Below are positions 62,639 to 64,000 of a stretch of 64,000 nt of DNA, piece after piece (the stretch's first letter is position 1; each line of letters begins with the position of its first letter). The DNA is from Halictus rubicundus (taxonomy: Eukaryota; Arthropoda; Insecta; Hymenoptera; Halictidae). The position numbers and the translations under genes were made by a program. The notes below the pieces were generated by a model. It was given only the letters and a program-made list of their open reading frames with translations, was not told the origin of the DNA and did not search any database. The stretch lies in NCBI RefSeq assembly GCF_050948215.1, contig NC_135152.1:964310-1028309 (forward strand). Direction: 5' to 3'.

Positions 62639-63192
62639 ATAAATCTATATTATGATTCCTAAACTTTTCTTTTACACCTGCATAATGTCTATTTATATTG
62701 CAAATTCGGGAAGACAGGAATAGAATATAATACGATGCGAATAATTGATCAAGGAGGGACATAATCTCCTGATAAGAATTATTAATTAATAATTAGTCGT
62801 AAGAAACAGTGCACTACACATTATACTATTATAATGGCGTAATTTCATTTGTTTTTCAATATTTAACTATGTTCCACCAATCCGACGATCTTGAAACTTT
62901 TGTACGTATTAGATAGGTAACAGAACATTGTTCTTGAATTTTTTGGAAGTGGTCACTCGAAGGGTTGCTTGCTACCCCCACGCCTAAAAAAAAATTAAAA
63001 ATTAAATAATTTTTTTCTAGTCTTAATAATTTAATTACAATTATGAAAAAAATATATGATATGAAGGAAGTAAGTTCGAATATTTTCGATTTTATTTCAT
63101 CTCAATATCTTAATTAACAACCGAGAAAAAAAATGTTAAAGTTGAGGGTGTTTACCCTCATATCACCCTTAAATGAAGGGTTAGCGACTTAA

Positions 63193-64000
63193 CCCTTTGA
63201 GTGCCGGGAGCCGATATATCGGCTCCTGCTACACTCGCGAGAAGTGCCAGAGACGATATATCGGCCCGCGCCTCGTAGCGCTTTACTATTCGCATTGCGG
63301 GAGAACTCTATCTCAAAATAAATTTGTAATACGTTATAAATGATCTAATTTCACTATGAGAGAATTAAAAAAAATAGTTTTTCGTTTTAACTCTTTGTGG
63401 ACGACGACCTTTTCCTATCGCTTGGAGGTACCGAAGTCTAACATAAACACCGATGGTCGCCACTCAGGCGATATTCGATCTGCGGCGTAAATCGCTGTGG
63501 ATTTGGACCCTTATCGGTACTTGTCGACAGTGTTTTATATAACACAAAATAACATCGCATTGCCGCAGACAATAAATAAGTGCAACAAAGGATTGCATGG
63601 AGTGTGCATTAGTAGCCACGAATGCTAAATAAATTATTTGTGTGAGTTGCAATAACAAAATTTTACACATTTGCAATATATATATAAATATTTATGACAA
63701 CATAATTTTGTTTCAGCAATGTTATATTACCGATAACAATTACATATTTCGAAAGAGATAATCCGCCTGGCGCCTACCGTGTACCTTCAAGTTATGTTTT
63801 ATTTTTGTTATGTAATATTGTTTATCTTGTTACAAAATATATTGGAAATACAAAGTATATGCTTCATTATAATTGACCCATATAAAATTGTGGTGAAAAG
63901 ATGGCTGTTTGTATGCGCAAACACGTTTTGTACGAGAGAACTCAACTTTAACTTCATTTATAAACATATATACCTTTGTTTTTTCTATAATTCTCAAATG
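63193..64000. other. 3' flank with TTAA-adjacent hairpin sequence
   Basis: After TTAA at 63189-63192 comes CCCTTTGAGTGCCGGGAG and the palindrome GAGCCGATATATCGGCTC, resembling the end of a piggyBac-like MITE; no opposite end was found. A second TTTTAACTCTTTGTGGACG lies at ~63387. Nothing coding. Confidence 0.35.

Larger units (their letters stand above)
60490..63188 (+). mobile_element. ISL2EU/IS4EU-like DNA transposon
   Basis: Ends GTCGCTAACCC and inverse, both next to TTAA. Inverted repeats of ~350 bp (60490-60843 and ~62835-63188) are nearly identical. Inside is a DDE transposase and a SWIM zinc-finger frame, both plus strand. The coding part is broken by frame changes and by a MITE. The superfamily name is from memory of the DDE plus SWIM pairing; PIF/Harbinger relatives are the alternative. 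Whether TTAA is a target duplication or part of the repeat is open. Confidence 0.75.

Overview
The window looks like a stretch of insect nuclear DNA, most likely from a hymenopteran such as an ant or another aculeate. Three things point that way: two odorant-receptor (OR) genes with introns, whose spliced frames I could follow exon by exon; ordinary GT-AG introns; and a very dense load of eukaryotic transposable elements. There are no operons, ribosome-binding sites or bacterial features. No intact rRNA or tRNA gene was found.

Layout. 1-3540: a Jockey-type non-LTR retrotransposon on the minus strand (endonuclease plus reverse transcriptase, one frame break). 4188-5760: remains of a duplicated OR gene on the minus strand. 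6965-8815: a decayed Ty3/gypsy fragment (end of RNase H, integrase) with tandemly repeated 3' sequence. 9320-15263: a complete nine-exon OR gene on the minus strand, 391 codons. Its last intron holds a 2.2-kb foldback element that itself carries a solo LTR, and its intron 4 holds a TTAA-flanked MITE. 16640-16925: a mariner remnant. 19355-23694: exons 2-9 of a second OR gene on the plus strand, head-to-head with the first; its exon 1 was not found. 23.7-31.7 kb: mostly intergenic, with a ~2-kb TIR-bounded element that encloses GC-rich ~207-bp repeats.

31699-33573 is a second copy of the foldback element. It ends inside the 3' end of a 613-codon Mutator-like transposase gene (33554-35395, minus). 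36036-38666 is a Tc1/mariner-superfamily transposon with ~370-bp TIRs whose transposase is split by a 766-bp insertion with a 9-bp target duplication. 40.0-41.0 kb has a promoter-like region followed by an array of eight short stem-loops with compensatory base changes. 41587-42645 is a long inverted-repeat element with a tRNA-like core. 43.8-45.9 kb (plus) and 49.3-50.6 kb (minus) carry two small two-exon genes of matching layout, encoding RS- and RGG-rich or Ala/Pro- and RGG-rich peptides; both hold the same foldback MITE in the intron. 47.3-49.1 kb is a 296-bp satellite array.

52745-57717 is an apparently full-length, young Ty3/gypsy LTR retrotransposon (281-bp LTRs differing at two positions, ATTT target duplication, gag-protease and pol both open). 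58466-59617 is a decayed Tc1 element. 60490-63188 is an ISL2EU/IS4EU-like DNA transposon (DDE transposase plus SWIM zinc finger) with a Harbinger-type MITE inserted in it.

Apart from the ORs, which would act as odour-gated ion-channel subunits with Orco in antennal neurons, and the two unrecognised RGG genes, nearly all coding sequence belongs to mobile elements. The window reads as an OR cluster flank that has been repeatedly invaded, with several datable nested insertions.
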